DNA of 64,000 nucleotides from a bacterium. Lineage in GTDB: Bacteria > Pseudomonadota > Alphaproteobacteria > Caulobacterales > Caulobacteraceae. The position numbers were made by a program, and so were the translations under genes. The notes beneath the pieces are model-generated. The model saw only the letters and a list, made by a program, of their open reading frames with translations. It was not told where the DNA came from and made no database searches. Shown here one piece after another: positions 18,116 through 27,379 of the stretch; position 1 is the first letter of the stretch, and every line of letters starts with the position of its first letter. The DNA is taken from positions 124,001 through 188,000 of the forward strand of contig JAVBXP010000016.1 of assembly GCA_030824495.1 (NCBI GenBank). Reading direction: 5' to 3'.

Positions 18116-19348
18116 TTGGACGAGCAGAAGACAAGGTTGCGCCCCGAGAACCGGGAGCAGCAAATTCTGGATGTCGCCTCTCGGCACCTGAACACCATGG
18201 GTGTTTCGGTGGAGTGGTTCGGAGAGATCGCGGCCGAGCTGGGACTGACCCGGCCGGCGATCTACAAGTACTTCGCCGATCGGGAAGACCTGCTGTTCCG
18301 CTGCTATGCGGACGCATGCGACATGATGAGTGCACGTCTGGACGCCGCCATTCGGTCGACCTCCAGTTCCGCCGAGGCATTGTCAGCGTTCCTGAGCAGC
18401 GCCGACGACTTGGCGCACGAGCCGGCGGTGCTCAGCGAGATGATGGCCCTGCCGCTGGACAAGCGCGAGGTGATCTGGGGCCGCCAGCAGGCGATTGTTC
18501 AACGGATCGCCGGACTGATTGAGGCCGGAGTGGCGGCGAAGGCATTTCGACGGGTCGATGCGAGCATCGTGAGCCACGCAATCCTAGGACTGGTCAGTTG
18601 GGCGCCGATCCGCCGCCGATGGGCGCCCACCGCGAATCTCGAACTCGGCGCGATCGGATCGAGCGAAATTCTGTTTCACGGTCTCGCCGCCAATAAGACC
18701 GCCCGGATGCGGAAACTTGATCCCCTGGCGCCGCTCGCCCCGCCCCACGCCGATATCTTCAATAGGCATTCCGTCGACGCCGCCAAACGCGAAGGCATTC
18801 TCATCGCCGCCTCGTTGCTGTTCAACCAACGGGGGATCGGAGCGACCCGGATGGAGGATGTCAGTGCGGCGGTCGGCCTGAGCAAACGGGCGATCTATCA
18901 TCACATCGGGCAAAAGCAGGATCTCATCGACGCCTGCGTCGAGCGTGCCTACGCCCACTTCCTCGGTGTGATGGCGGCGGGCGAGCGATCAGACGCCTCG
19001 CGACTGGAAGTAGTCTACGCCGCGGTGCGCGACATCGTTTGGGCGGCAAGCGAACCTTCTGTCTGCGTCCTGGCGCCTCATGTCGGGTTTGGCTTGCTAA
19101 GCTTGGGCGAACGTCAGGCGGCTGTCGCTTATGCTCAGCAGTTGACGGACGGGTACCGCAAAATGTTCGCGCACGGCGTCGCGGAGGCCAGTCTGCGCCC
19201 CATGCCCATCGACGCGATCATCGCGAGTCTGCCCGGGGTCTTTTCATGGGCCGCCAATGGTCCTGAGCAAACCCCCGCGGCGCGCGCCAACATCGCCGAT
19301 GAGGTCGCCACGCTGGTCACGCACGGGCTGTACCGGGATGGCCCCTAA
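18116..19348 (+). CDS. double TetR regulator: two TetR DNA-binding domains in one chain
   Basis: A 410-residue protein, twice the usual TetR length. TTG is chosen as start because TGGAG is seven bases upstream and the TetR homology starts soon after; an ATG at 17975 would add 47 unrelated residues. Residues 14-62 form HTH 1 (REQQILDVASRHLNTMG...LTRPAIYKYFADREDLL). Residues 65-205 are a helical ligand domain. Residues 222-272 form HTH 2 (AKREGILIAASLLFNQRG...LSKRAIYHHIGQKQDLI), followed by a second ligand domain. The reading frame runs through without a break, so it is a real fusion. It is divergent from the TonB receptor. It likely acts like a covalent TetR dimer of unlike halves. Confidence 0.88.
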   Translation: MDEQKTRLRPENREQQILDVASRHLNTMGVSVEWFGEIAAELGLTRPAIYKYFADREDLLFRCYADACDMMSARLDAAIRSTSSSAEALSAFLSSADDLAHEPAVLSEMMALPLDKREVIWGRQQAIVQRIAGLIEAGVAAKAFRRVDASIVSHAILGLVSWAPIRRRWAPTANLELGAIGSSEILFHGLAANKTARMRKLDPLAPLAPPHADIFNRHSVDAAKREGILIAASLLFNQRGIGATRMEDVSAAVGLSKRAIYHHIGQKQDLIDACVERAYAHFLGVMAAGERSDASRLEVVYAAVRDIVWAASEPSVCVLAPHVGFGLLSLGERQAAVAYAQQLTDGYRKMFAHGVAEASLRPMPIDAIIASLPGVFSWAANGPEQTPAARANIADEVATLVTHGLYRDGP

Positions 19349-19402
19349 AGGCGCATCCCAGCCTTCGCCGAAGCCGTCCGGCTGACAGGCGGAGTCCGCC
19401 GA

Positions 19403-21667
19403 CTACTGCCGGGACATTTCGGCGCGCGCCTGGGCGCGGACCTCACCGCCGGTAGGTAGCCCGCCGACCTCGAAGACGACCGTGTCGATCTTGCCAGCAT
19501 AGATGAACGGCGCGACGTATCCTTCGCAGACCGGCGCCAGGCTGCGGCCCAGATCCATCCCGATGCTGGAGAGCATGGCCAACATGCGCGGCAGCTTTCC
19601 TGCCGCGACTTGCTCGCCATCAACGCTCAGCGCGAGATCCGCCCCGCCGGCTTCGTCACGCTCCACGATCAGCTCGACGCTATGACGGCCGGGAGACAGC
19701 GACTTGCTGGCGGTCAGGTGAGTATGTTCGTGGAATGCATTGTAATCGAAATGCAATTTGCCATCGGAGATATAGATCACATAGCCGCTGTTGATGGTGC
19801 CGCGAGAGACCAGGGCTCCATCGCCGTTTTCCGGCGGATGCTCTAGCTCGATAATCGTGCGCCAGCTCCGCGCCACGGGTGGACAGGCGTCGGCCACGAC
19901 ACGGGTGATCGGCGGCCTATAGACGAACCGCCGCCGCGAGCTGGGCAAACCAGGGCGCATGGATGAGCGGAACAGCGCCAGGGCGCCGCGATCGTCCAGC
20001 GGAAGGACGCCGTGTTCCTCGGCCTCCCGCCACCACTGATCTATCATGGCCTTCAACCGCTCGGGTTCCTGCGCCGCCAGATCATTCGTTTCCGAGAAGT
20101 CCTCGGCGAGATTGTAGAGCTCCCAGGTATCGTCATCGAACGAGACCCCGGAGGTGTGCCGGGTGACGGCCTTCCAGCCGTGCATGTAGAGGCCGCGGTG
20201 GCCTCCCATCTCGAAATACTGCGGCCCTCGCTCGACCTTGGCGCCGGACGACTGGAACGTCGGCGCGAAACTGGTCCCGTGCAGCGGCGTCTGCGGCACG
20301 CCGCCGACGACATCTGGCGCGGCGAGGCCCAGGGCATCGAGAATGGTCGGGGTGACGTCGATGGCGTGGCAGAACTGGGTGCGGGTCTCCCCGGCCCCCT
20401 CGATCTTCCCCGGCCAGTGAATAACGAGGGGATCGCGCACCCCGCCCCCGTGGGTGTTCTGCTTGTACCAACGCAGCGGAGTGTTGCCGACCTGAGCCCA
20501 GCCCCACGGGATATTGGAGTGGCTGTTCGGGCCGCCGATATCGTCGAGGCGTTCAACCGCATGGTCGATATTCTCCGGAATACCGTTGAACCACTTCATC
20601 TCGTCCAGCACGCCGGCCGCGCCGCCTTCCTGGCTGGCTCCGTTGTCGGAGAGCACAACGAACAGCGTGTTCTCCCACTTGCCGAGGCTCTTCAACTGCT
20701 CGATCAGCCGGCCGATCTGGTGGTCGGTGTGGTCAAGCATAGCGGCGAAGGCTTCCTGCAGCCGCGCCGCGAACTTCTGCTCGTTGGTGGAGAGATCGTC
20801 CCAGGCCTTCACGCCCGGGTTTCGAGGCGACAATTCGGTGTCGGCCGGAATGACGCCTAGAGCTTTTTGCTTGTCGAACCAGCGGGCGCGCTCGACATCC
20901 CAACCGGCGTCAAAGCGGCCCTTGTACTTGTCGAGATAGGCCTGGGGCGCCTGGTGCGGAGCGTGCGTCGCCCCGAAGGCGAGGTAGAGGAAGAATGGCC
21001 GTTCGGGCACCAGCGAGGTGAGGTCCCGGATGAAGCCACCGGCCTGGTCGGTGATGTCCTCGGAGACGTGATAGCCCTCCTCGGGGGTATAGGGCGGATC
21101 GATGTGATGGTTGTCGTAGGTCAGCTCCGGGTGGAACTGATCTGTCTCGCCCTGCAGGAACCCGTAGTAGCGGTCAAAGCCGCGCTGAAGCGGCCAGTTG
21201 GCAAATGGCCCAGCAGCTGTGCATTCGGCCATCGGCGCGAGGTGCCACTTGCCGGCGGCGAATGTGGCGTAGCCGTTCTCGCGCAGGATTTCCGGCAGGG
21301 TCGCGGCGGTCTTGGGAATGGCCCCGCGCATGTTCGGGTAGCCAGTGTCGAAATTAGAGACCGAGCGCATGCCCACGGCGTGGTGGTTGCGGCCGGTGAG
21401 CAGGCAAGCGCGGGTCGGCGAGCAGAGCGAGGTTGTGTGGAAGCCGGTGAACTTCAGACCCCCGGCGGCCAGGGCATCGACGTTCGGGGTGTCAATCGTA
21501 GAGCCATAGCAACCGAAGTGCGAAAAGCCGGTGTCATCCAGAACCACAACAACCACGTTGGGCGCGCCTGGCTTCATGGGCGACGGCGGCCACCAGGGCT
21601 GGGATTCCTGTACGGTGCGCCCGATGACACCCTGAAACGCGTCGCGATCGGAAACCTTGTCGGTCAT
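19403..21667 (-). CDS. arylsulfatase (type I, formylglycine)
   Basis: A 754-residue sulfatase. The N-terminal metal motif VVVLDDTGFSHFGCYG and the signature LCSPTRACLLTGRN carry the Cys that must be turned into formylglycine by a sulfatase-modifying enzyme (not in this window). Further ligands lie in VLSDNGASQEGG and nearby His/Lys residues. The C-terminal extension of about 200 residues is a beta-rich domain seen in large alkyl/aryl sulfatases. No signal peptide is visible, so it may be cytoplasmic. It follows the haloalkane dehalogenase gene by 37 bp on the same strand and is probably co-transcribed. It hydrolyses sulfate esters, giving sulfate and an alcohol or phenol. Confidence 0.92.
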   Translation of the reverse strand: MTDKVSDRDAFQGVIGRTVQESQPWWPPSPMKPGAPNVVVVVLDDTGFSHFGCYGSTIDTPNVDALAAGGLKFTGFHTTSLCSPTRACLLTGRNHHAVGMRSVSNFDTGYPNMRGAIPKTAATLPEILRENGYATFAAGKWHLAPMAECTAAGPFANWPLQRGFDRYYGFLQGETDQFHPELTYDNHHIDPPYTPEEGYHVSEDITDQAGGFIRDLTSLVPERPFFLYLAFGATHAPHQAPQAYLDKYKGRFDAGWDVERARWFDKQKALGVIPADTELSPRNPGVKAWDDLSTNEQKFAARLQEAFAAMLDHTDHQIGRLIEQLKSLGKWENTLFVVLSDNGASQEGGAAGVLDEMKWFNGIPENIDHAVERLDDIGGPNSHSNIPWGWAQVGNTPLRWYKQNTHGGGVRDPLVIHWPGKIEGAGETRTQFCHAIDVTPTILDALGLAAPDVVGGVPQTPLHGTSFAPTFQSSGAKVERGPQYFEMGGHRGLYMHGWKAVTRHTSGVSFDDDTWELYNLAEDFSETNDLAAQEPERLKAMIDQWWREAEEHGVLPLDDRGALALFRSSMRPGLPSSRRRFVYRPPITRVVADACPPVARSWRTIIELEHPPENGDGALVSRGTINSGYVIYISDGKLHFDYNAFHEHTHLTASKSLSPGRHSVELIVERDEAGGADLALSVDGEQVAAGKLPRMLAMLSSIGMDLGRSLAPVCEGYVAPFIYAGKIDTVVFEVGGLPTGGEVRAQARAEMSRQ

Positions 21668-21704
21668 CTCGCCGTCCCTTGAAATGGTTGTGTTTCGGCG
21701 TCTG

Positions 21705-22607
21705 CTAGCCGCGCGCCCGGATCAGTCCGTCGATCACGGCGACGATCTCGGTTGGGCAATCTTCCTGCAGGAAGTGACCGCCTTTGAGGGTGACATGGGG
21801 CTGGCCCTTGGCGCCTGGGATCCGGGATTGGAAGGTCGCCTCCCCGCCGCGCGTGATCGCGTCGCCATCGCTGAAGGCGGTGATCACCGGCTTGTCGAAC
21901 GCCTCCAGCACCTTCCAGGCGGCGAGATTTTCCGCCACCGAGCCATGCTCCGGCGTCACAGGGACCAGCATCGGAAACTGCCGGGCGCCTTCCTTGTACG
22001 TCTCGTCTGGGAACGGCGCGTCGTAGGCGGCGATTTCAGCGGGCGAGAGGTCCCGGCCAGAGCCGCCGCTGACAAAGGCGCCGATGGGCATCTGCGGTAC
22101 GTTCTGGCTGATGTCCAACCAGGCCTTGAACCCAGGCGTCATCCCTGAACCGGTCGGCAGGCCGGTATTGGCGATCACCAGTCCCGCGAAGCGTTCCGGG
22201 TAGGCGGCCACCAGGCGCAAGCCGATGAGGCCGCCCCAATCTTGGCAGAAGAGCGTGATGTCCGTCAGGTCGAGCGCGTTGAGCCACTGGCTCATCCAGT
22301 GGACGTGGCGTTCGTAGGTGTAGTCGGTGCGTAAGGCCGGCTTGTCCGAGCGCCCAAAGCCGATCAGGTCCGGCGCGACGACCCGGAAACCTTTGGCGGT
22401 CAGCCCGGCTATGATCTGGCGATAGAGATAGGACCACGACGGCTCGCCATGCATCAGCAGCACGGTCGCGGCCTCGCGAGGCCCCTCGTCGACATAGGCG
22501 ATGCGCAGGGTCGTGCCGTCGGCGTCGATCACATCGCGGTAGTGCGGGGCATAGGGCCAGTCCGGCAGATCGGCGAATCGGTCGTCTGCTGTTCTCAGCA
22601 CCTGCAT
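21705..22607 (-). CDS. dhmA: haloalkane dehalogenase (alpha/beta hydrolase, subfamily I type)
   Basis: A 300-residue alpha/beta hydrolase from [11 protein letters not shown]. Characteristic elements are [17 protein letters not shown] (oxyanion Glu and halide-binding Trp region), the nucleophile elbow [13 protein letters not shown] with Asp and the adjacent Trp that holds halide, and the catalytic His in [10 protein letters not shown]. HGEPxWSYLYR is typical of subfamily I enzymes (DhlA/DhmA). It converts haloalkanes to alcohol and halide without cofactors. It heads a two-gene unit with the sulfatase. An inverted repeat lies 44 bp upstream of the start. Another ATG would extend it by 17 residues with no family support. 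The symbol follows the family name and is provisional. Confidence 0.85.
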   Translation of the reverse strand: MQVLRTADDRFADLPDWPYAPHYRDVIDADGTTLRIAYVDEGPREAATVLLMHGEPSWSYLYRQIIAGLTAKGFRVVAPDLIGFGRSDKPALRTDYTYERHVHWMSQWLNALDLTDITLFCQDWGGLIGLRLVAAYPERFAGLVIANTGLPTGSGMTPGFKAWLDISQNVPQMPIGAFVSGGSGRDLSPAEIAAYDAPFPDETYKEGARQFPMLVPVTPEHGSVAENLAAWKVLEAFDKPVITAFSDGDAITRGGEATFQSRIPGAKGQPHVTLKGGHFLQEDCPTEIVAVIDGLIRARG

Positions 22608-22650
22608 GGCGTCCACCCTGTCGCGCCGCTCAACGGGCGGCTGCATATAT

Positions 22651-22667
22651 TGGCACAATGGGTGCCA
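22651..22667. promoter_or_regulatory. perfect inverted repeat upstream of the dehalogenase gene
   Basis: TGGCACAATGGGTGCCA has perfect 6-bp arms (TGGCAC/GTGCCA) and a 5-bp spacer. It lies 44 bp before the dehalogenase start, in the promoter region. It fits an operator for the dehalogenase-sulfatase unit. The cognate regulator is unknown, and the sequence differs from the repeat at the double-TetR gene. Confidence 0.5.
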
Positions 22668-22778
22668 TTATGTCGGCTTCAGGTCAAGCCAAGCGAGACC
22701 AGATCGGAGATTCAGGGAACAGAGATTTGCGGGTGAGCGATCTTTGGCGCAGCATGGCGGTCGGACTAGAGGAACCGT

Positions 22779-23183
22779 ATGATGCGACGCGTGGCCGAAG
22801 CGGCGTTTGTCTACTTCTGCGTCCTCTTCACCGGACTAGGCCTTGCGAAGGTCGTCCGCGATGTCTTCGAGCTTTTGGGAATTGAGCCGCTGTTGGGGCA
22901 GCTTGTCGGCGCCTTGCTGGTCGCTTTCTTGCTGTTGCCTGCGGCGGGCTTCGCGGTCCGCACCTTCGACATAGCTCCGACCGCTGCGCAGCGATTGGGT
23001 GTCGGTGTCGCAGCAGTGCTGTTGATGTTCGCCGTCGGCGTTGTCGAGTTGGTCTTTTTTCGGCGTTTCTTCGAAGCCGATATCGCGCGGCCGACCGACA
23101 ATGCCTCTACGCTCATTACGCTGGGGCTATTGGTGTTTGCTGCCGTCCTGCCGCTGCTTCGCGAGCGTCATGGTCCGCGCTGA
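22779..23183 (+). CDS. small integral membrane protein of unknown function
   Basis: A 134-residue protein with four hydrophobic segments (about 8-26, 40-60, 72-94, 108-124) and basic termini. GAGGA is six bases before the first of two adjacent ATGs. I do not recognise a family. It converges with the nagE gene, with only seven bases between the two stop codons, and lies divergent from the dehalogenase unit. It has the size and pattern of a polytopic inner-membrane protein. Confidence 0.65.
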   Translation: MMRRVAEAAFVYFCVLFTGLGLAKVVRDVFELLGIEPLLGQLVGALLVAFLLLPAAGFAVRTFDIAPTAAQRLGVGVAAVLLMFAVGVVELVFFRRFFEADIARPTDNASTLITLGLLVFAAVLPLLRERHGPR

Positions 23184-23190
23184 CTCAACG

Positions 23191-24870
23191 CTAAAGGGTG
23201 GGCTTCAGGATTATTTGCAAGCTCCCGGCGGAGGGCCACGCCAAACCGCGCGCGCCCAGTTTGAGCAAGGCCAGCTCGTCCACCGCGCTGGCGTCGTTGA
23301 GCTCGGTGCAGATGCGTCCCGCGCGTAGCTCGGCCTGGAGAATATTGTCCCGCCCGCCCAGGGCTGCGGCCCAACGATCAAGGTCGATCGGATGGGATAG
23401 AGACTTGGACGCCAGCCGTTGAGTGGCGCTCTGACCGACAAGCGCATCGCGCATTTCGCCAGCGACCTGATCGGCGATCGGGCCCAGCACGACCTGGAGG
23501 GCCTTGTCGGAAGGCCGAACCATGCCCCGCGAGCCCAGCTCTTTGAGCGCCTGTTCGTTGACGGCCTTCTGGTCGACCAGGATCAGACGCAGCCTCGTGG
23601 TGCAGGCATCAACGCTGACCAGATTGCCGGCGCCGCCCAGGGCGGTCACGAAATCCTCGCCGCGGCGGCCGCTGCGGGCTTGGGGTGTGGGAGGGACGAC
23701 GTCCCCTTCCCGGCCCGGTGTCTTCAGGTCGAACCGGGCGATCGCCCATCGGAACAGGCCATAGTAGAGCGCGAAATAGGCGGCCCCGACCGGCAGCAGC
23801 AGCCACGGGCGCGTGGCCTTGTTGAAGTTCAGCAGATAGTCGAACAGCCCTGCCGAGAAGCCGAAGCCCAGCCTTACGTCCAGCACGCTCATGACGATGA
23901 ACGACAGGCCGGTGAGCAGCGCGTGGATGGCGTACAGCACCGGAGCCAGGAACATGAAGCTGAACTCGATAGGCTCCGTGACGCCCGTCAGGAAGGTCGT
24001 CAGGGCCATGGATCCAAGCATGCCGCCGACCGCCTTGCGGCGATGGGGGGGCGCGGCGTGATACATGGCCAGGCATGCGGCCGGCAGGCCGAACATCATG
24101 ACCGGGAAGAAGCCGGCCATGAAGGCGCCGGCGCTGGGATCGCCTGCGAAGAACCGGTTGAGATCGCCGGTCGCGCCATTGAAATCACCGACGATGAACC
24201 AGGCGATGTTGTTCAGGATGTGATGCAGGCCGGTGATGATCAACGCCCGGTTCAGCACGCCGTAGATGAAGAGGCCCAACGCGCCTGAGCCGACAATGGC
24301 GCGGCTCGCTCCGTCCATCGCCATGTCGAGCGTCTCGTAGGTGAAGCCCACCAGAGCGGCCAGGATCAGCCCGGCCAGGCCAGCGATAATCGGCACGAAG
24401 CGACGGCCGCCGAAGAACGCCAGGTACTCCGGCAGCTTGATATTTGAGAACCGGTTGTAGAACTGCCCGCCGATCACGCCTGATAAAATGCCGATGGGGA
24501 CGGAGACCTTGGCGATGGCCTTCTGTTTGAAGGCCGCTGTGGCCAGCCCAGCGGCGTCTCCGGCCATCCCCTTCAGGGCTTCGGGCGGCATGTGCAGCAG
24601 GGTCTCGGCCCCCTTCGTGGCGATCAGGAAACAGACCACGCCGGCTAGACCCGCCGCGCCATTGTTGTCCTTGGCCAGGCCCACCGCGACGCCGGCCGCG
24701 AACAGCAGGCCGAGATTGGCGAAGATCGCCTCCCCCGCTGCCGCGATGAACGGGATGTCGAGAAGGTCAGGTTGCCCGAGCCGCAGCAACAGGCCCGCGG
24801 CCGGCAAGACGGCGATGGGCAGCATCAGCGCGCGGCCGAGCGACTGCAGGGCTTCGAGGGGCGAGGCCAT
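23191..24870 (-). CDS. nagE: PTS N-acetylglucosamine EIICB with an extra degenerate EIIB domain
   Basis: A 559-residue permease of the glucose/GlcNAc PTS family. Residues 1-375 form EIIC with about ten membrane segments and the signature VTEPIEFSFMFLAPVLYAIHALL. Residues about 400-475 form EIIB with the phosphorylated Cys in SVDACTTRLRL. Residues about 485-559 repeat the EIIB fold (RWAAALGGRDNILQ...ALLKLGARGLAWPSAGSLQIIL), but the Cys position reads Arg (AELRAGRIC). The permease imports GlcNAc as GlcNAc-6-P. The gene is last in the operon hexosaminidase - EIIA/HPr/EI - nagE; the start codon is one base after the upstream stop. The second domain is likely a non-catalytic or regulatory duplicate. 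Confidence 0.93.
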   Translation of the reverse strand: MASPLEALQSLGRALMLPIAVLPAAGLLLRLGQPDLLDIPFIAAAGEAIFANLGLLFAAGVAVGLAKDNNGAAGLAGVVCFLIATKGAETLLHMPPEALKGMAGDAAGLATAAFKQKAIAKVSVPIGILSGVIGGQFYNRFSNIKLPEYLAFFGGRRFVPIIAGLAGLILAALVGFTYETLDMAMDGASRAIVGSGALGLFIYGVLNRALIITGLHHILNNIAWFIVGDFNGATGDLNRFFAGDPSAGAFMAGFFPVMMFGLPAACLAMYHAAPPHRRKAVGGMLGSMALTTFLTGVTEPIEFSFMFLAPVLYAIHALLTGLSFIVMSVLDVRLGFGFSAGLFDYLLNFNKATRPWLLLPVGAAYFALYYGLFRWAIARFDLKTPGREGDVVPPTPQARSGRRGEDFVTALGGAGNLVSVDACTTRLRLILVDQKAVNEQALKELGSRGMVRPSDKALQVVLGPIADQVAGEMRDALVGQSATQRLASKSLSHPIDLDRWAAALGGRDNILQAELRAGRICTELNDASAVDELALLKLGARGLAWPSAGSLQIILKPTL

Positions 24871-24871
24871 T

Positions 24872-27379
24872 TCAGGCGCCTCCGGTGAGGAAGGTGTTGG
24901 AGAGCGCGCGTACGGCTTCAGCCGTCGGCTCGGTAAGCGCCTTGGCCGCCAGTACCCGGCAAGCTTCGGGCGACAGAGTTCGGATCATGGCCTTGGCCTC
25001 GGGAATGGCGGCCGACGGCATCGAGAGTTCGCTGACCCCGAGGCCGAGCAAGATGGGCGTCGCCGTAAGATCGCCAGCCAGTCCGCCGCACACGCCGGTC
25101 CAGAGCGCGTGCTTGGCCGCCCCGGCTGTCGTCTGGGCGATCAGTCGCAGGACGCCAGGATGCAAGGCGTCGATGTCGCCGGCGAGGTCCGGATTGCCCC
25201 GATCCATGGCCAGGGTGTACTGGGTCAGATCGTTGGTCCCGATCGACAGGAAGTCGGCCTCGGCCGCGAGCAGGTCGGCGATCATCGCGGCGGCGGGCGT
25301 CTCGATCATGACGCCCAGGTCGGTGCGTCCGACCCGTCCGAGCTCACGACGCGCCTCGTCCAGCACCAGCCGCACGGCCCGCAGTTCGGCGACGCCGCTC
25401 ACCATAGGAACCATGATCTTGGCGTGAGGCGCCCCCCGCAGGATCGCGCGCAACTGGGCCCGCAAGACATGGGGGCGGCGCAGTAGCACGCGGACGCCGC
25501 GCAGTCCCAGGGCCGGGTTCTCTTCAGCGGCGATTGGAAGATAGGGCGCGGTCTTGTCGCCGCCGACATCGAGCAGCCTGATGATCAAGGGCTTGCCGCC
25601 CAGGTCGCGGGCGATGGCGGCGTATTTGTCGGTCTGCTCGTCCTCGGTGGGGGCGCTCTCGCGCTCGAGGAAAAGGAACTCGGTGCGCAGCAGGCCGCAA
25701 CCTTCCGCGCCGGCATTGGCCGCAGCTTGCGCGTCGGCCTGCGAGCCCAGATTGGCGAACACCTTGATGCGGGTTCCGTCGGCCATCCGACAGTCTTCGC
25801 GCGCCGACGCCTGGGCGGCGACGCGGCGTTCTGTGCGAGCCGCCAAGGCGGTCTGCGCCGTTTCCAGCGCCTTGGCGTCCGGGGCGATGCGCAGGAGCCC
25901 GGCGTCGGCGTCGAGGATAAGGCTCGTGCCTTCCTTGATATCGGCCACCCCCGGGCCAGCGGCGACGACGGCCGGCACGCCCATCGAGGCTGCGAGAATC
26001 GCAACATGCGAGGTGGGGCCGCCCCCGCCCGTGCAGATGCCGGCCAGGCGGTTGGGATCAAGCCCCATCAACTGTGACGGCAATAGCTCGTCGGCCAGCA
26101 GGATCGTCGCCGGCGGCAAGTCCAGGCCGCGATCGACCTCCCCGCTCACCACCAGGAGGACGCGGCGCTCGAGGTCCAGGAGATCGTCAACCCGCTCCGC
26201 GATCCGCCGGTCGCCCAGCCCGCGCAGGGCCTCGACATAGGCGCCGATGGCGGCCCGCCACGCATAGCCGGCGCTCTTGCCCTCCTCGATGAGCCGCTGC
26301 GCCTGGTCGGATAGTTCGGGATCTTCGAGAAATGCAGCGTGAGCGCCCAGGATCGCCTTGCGGGCCTGGCTGCCGCTGGCCTCGGCCTCCTGGGCGATGT
26401 GCGCGCGGACCATCTCCAGCGCCCCGCTTAGGGACGCCTGCTCGTGCGCGACGCTTTGGCCGAATTCAGGGACAATGATCTCATCGCGGAACAACCGCAC
26501 CGCCTTGCCGACCGCGAGGCCGGGCGAGGCCATGACGCCTCTCAACACACCGGTGCTCGGCCGCGTGGCGGGTTGAGCGACTGGCGCCTCCGGGACGGGC
26601 TGGATCGCGACCCGAGCGCCCTCCCCCATGCCCCCTTCAAGCAGTAGGGCGACCGCCTCGAGAGCGGCAGCGGCGTCAGGGCCGCTGGCCACCAACGTGG
26701 CGGCGTCGCCGTGGCGCAGGCCCAGCGACATCAGGCCAACCGGGCTCTTGGCGTTGGCCCGGCGGTTTAGCGCCAACACGGACATTTCGGCTTGGAAGCC
26801 TTTCGCCATGTCCGCGAGCCGCGCCGCCGGTCTGGCGTGCAATCCGTGGAGCAGCGGAATGACGACAGGACGAGTGATCTCCGGGCCGAAGTCGCTCGTC
26901 TCGACATCGATCTTACCTGCGCACGACAGGGTGATGAGCGGCTCGCCCACCCTGACGATACGGCCCGTCAACTGCGCCGCGATCACGCGGCCACCGGCCC
27001 CCGTTATGACGATCGGCGTCATCAGGCTCTTGGCGTGACGGGCCAGCAGATCCAGATCGAAGGAGATCAGCGGGTCTCCCGCCTTCACCGCCTGGCCGTC
27101 GGCGACGTGGACCTCGAAACCCTCCCCCTTCATGGCGACGGTATCCAGCCCGATATGTATCAGGATCTCGACGCCCCCTGCCGCCCGCATGCTGACGGCG
27201 TGTTTTGAAGCGTGGACCGAAACGATCATCCCGTCGCAGGGCGCGTGCAGCGTCGAACCGGTGGGATCGATGGCCACGCCCTCACCCAGCATCGCCTCGG
27301 CGAAGACCGGGTCTGGAACCTCGGAAAGCGGCGCTGACCAGCCGTCCAGCGGCGAGAGCAGGATCAGATCACCCGCCAT
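24872..27379 (-). CDS. PTS fusion protein EIIA(Glc)-HPr-Enzyme I
   Basis: An 835-residue multiphosphoryl transfer protein. Residues 1-150 are an EIIA of the glucose type (LHAPCDGMIV, active His in VEILIHIGLDTVAMKGEGF). Residues about 165-250 are HPr with LLHGLHARPAARLA, active His before ARPA. Residues about 275-835 are Enzyme I: the His loop GGGGPTSHVAILAASMGVPAV, the PEP-binding GLLRTEFLFLERE, VMIETPAAAMI, and SIGTNDLTQYTLAMDR, plus the late CGG in WTGVCGGLAGD. It relays phosphate from PEP to NagE. It overlaps the hexosaminidase stop by 11 bases and leads into nagE, so it is a dedicated GlcNAc PTS rather than a general one. All catalytic residues are present. Confidence 0.95.
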   Translation of the reverse strand: MAGDLILLSPLDGWSAPLSEVPDPVFAEAMLGEGVAIDPTGSTLHAPCDGMIVSVHASKHAVSMRAAGGVEILIHIGLDTVAMKGEGFEVHVADGQAVKAGDPLISFDLDLLARHAKSLMTPIVITGAGGRVIAAQLTGRIVRVGEPLITLSCAGKIDVETSDFGPEITRPVVIPLLHGLHARPAARLADMAKGFQAEMSVLALNRRANAKSPVGLMSLGLRHGDAATLVASGPDAAAALEAVALLLEGGMGEGARVAIQPVPEAPVAQPATRPSTGVLRGVMASPGLAVGKAVRLFRDEIIVPEFGQSVAHEQASLSGALEMVRAHIAQEAEASGSQARKAILGAHAAFLEDPELSDQAQRLIEEGKSAGYAWRAAIGAYVEALRGLGDRRIAERVDDLLDLERRVLLVVSGEVDRGLDLPPATILLADELLPSQLMGLDPNRLAGICTGGGGPTSHVAILAASMGVPAVVAAGPGVADIKEGTSLILDADAGLLRIAPDAKALETAQTALAARTERRVAAQASAREDCRMADGTRIKVFANLGSQADAQAAANAGAEGCGLLRTEFLFLERESAPTEDEQTDKYAAIARDLGGKPLIIRLLDVGGDKTAPYLPIAAEENPALGLRGVRVLLRRPHVLRAQLRAILRGAPHAKIMVPMVSGVAELRAVRLVLDEARRELGRVGRTDLGVMIETPAAAMIADLLAAEADFLSIGTNDLTQYTLAMDRGNPDLAGDIDALHPGVLRLIAQTTAGAAKHALWTGVCGGLAGDLTATPILLGLGVSELSMPSAAIPEAKAMIRTLSPEACRVLAAKALTEPTAEAVRALSNTFLTGGA

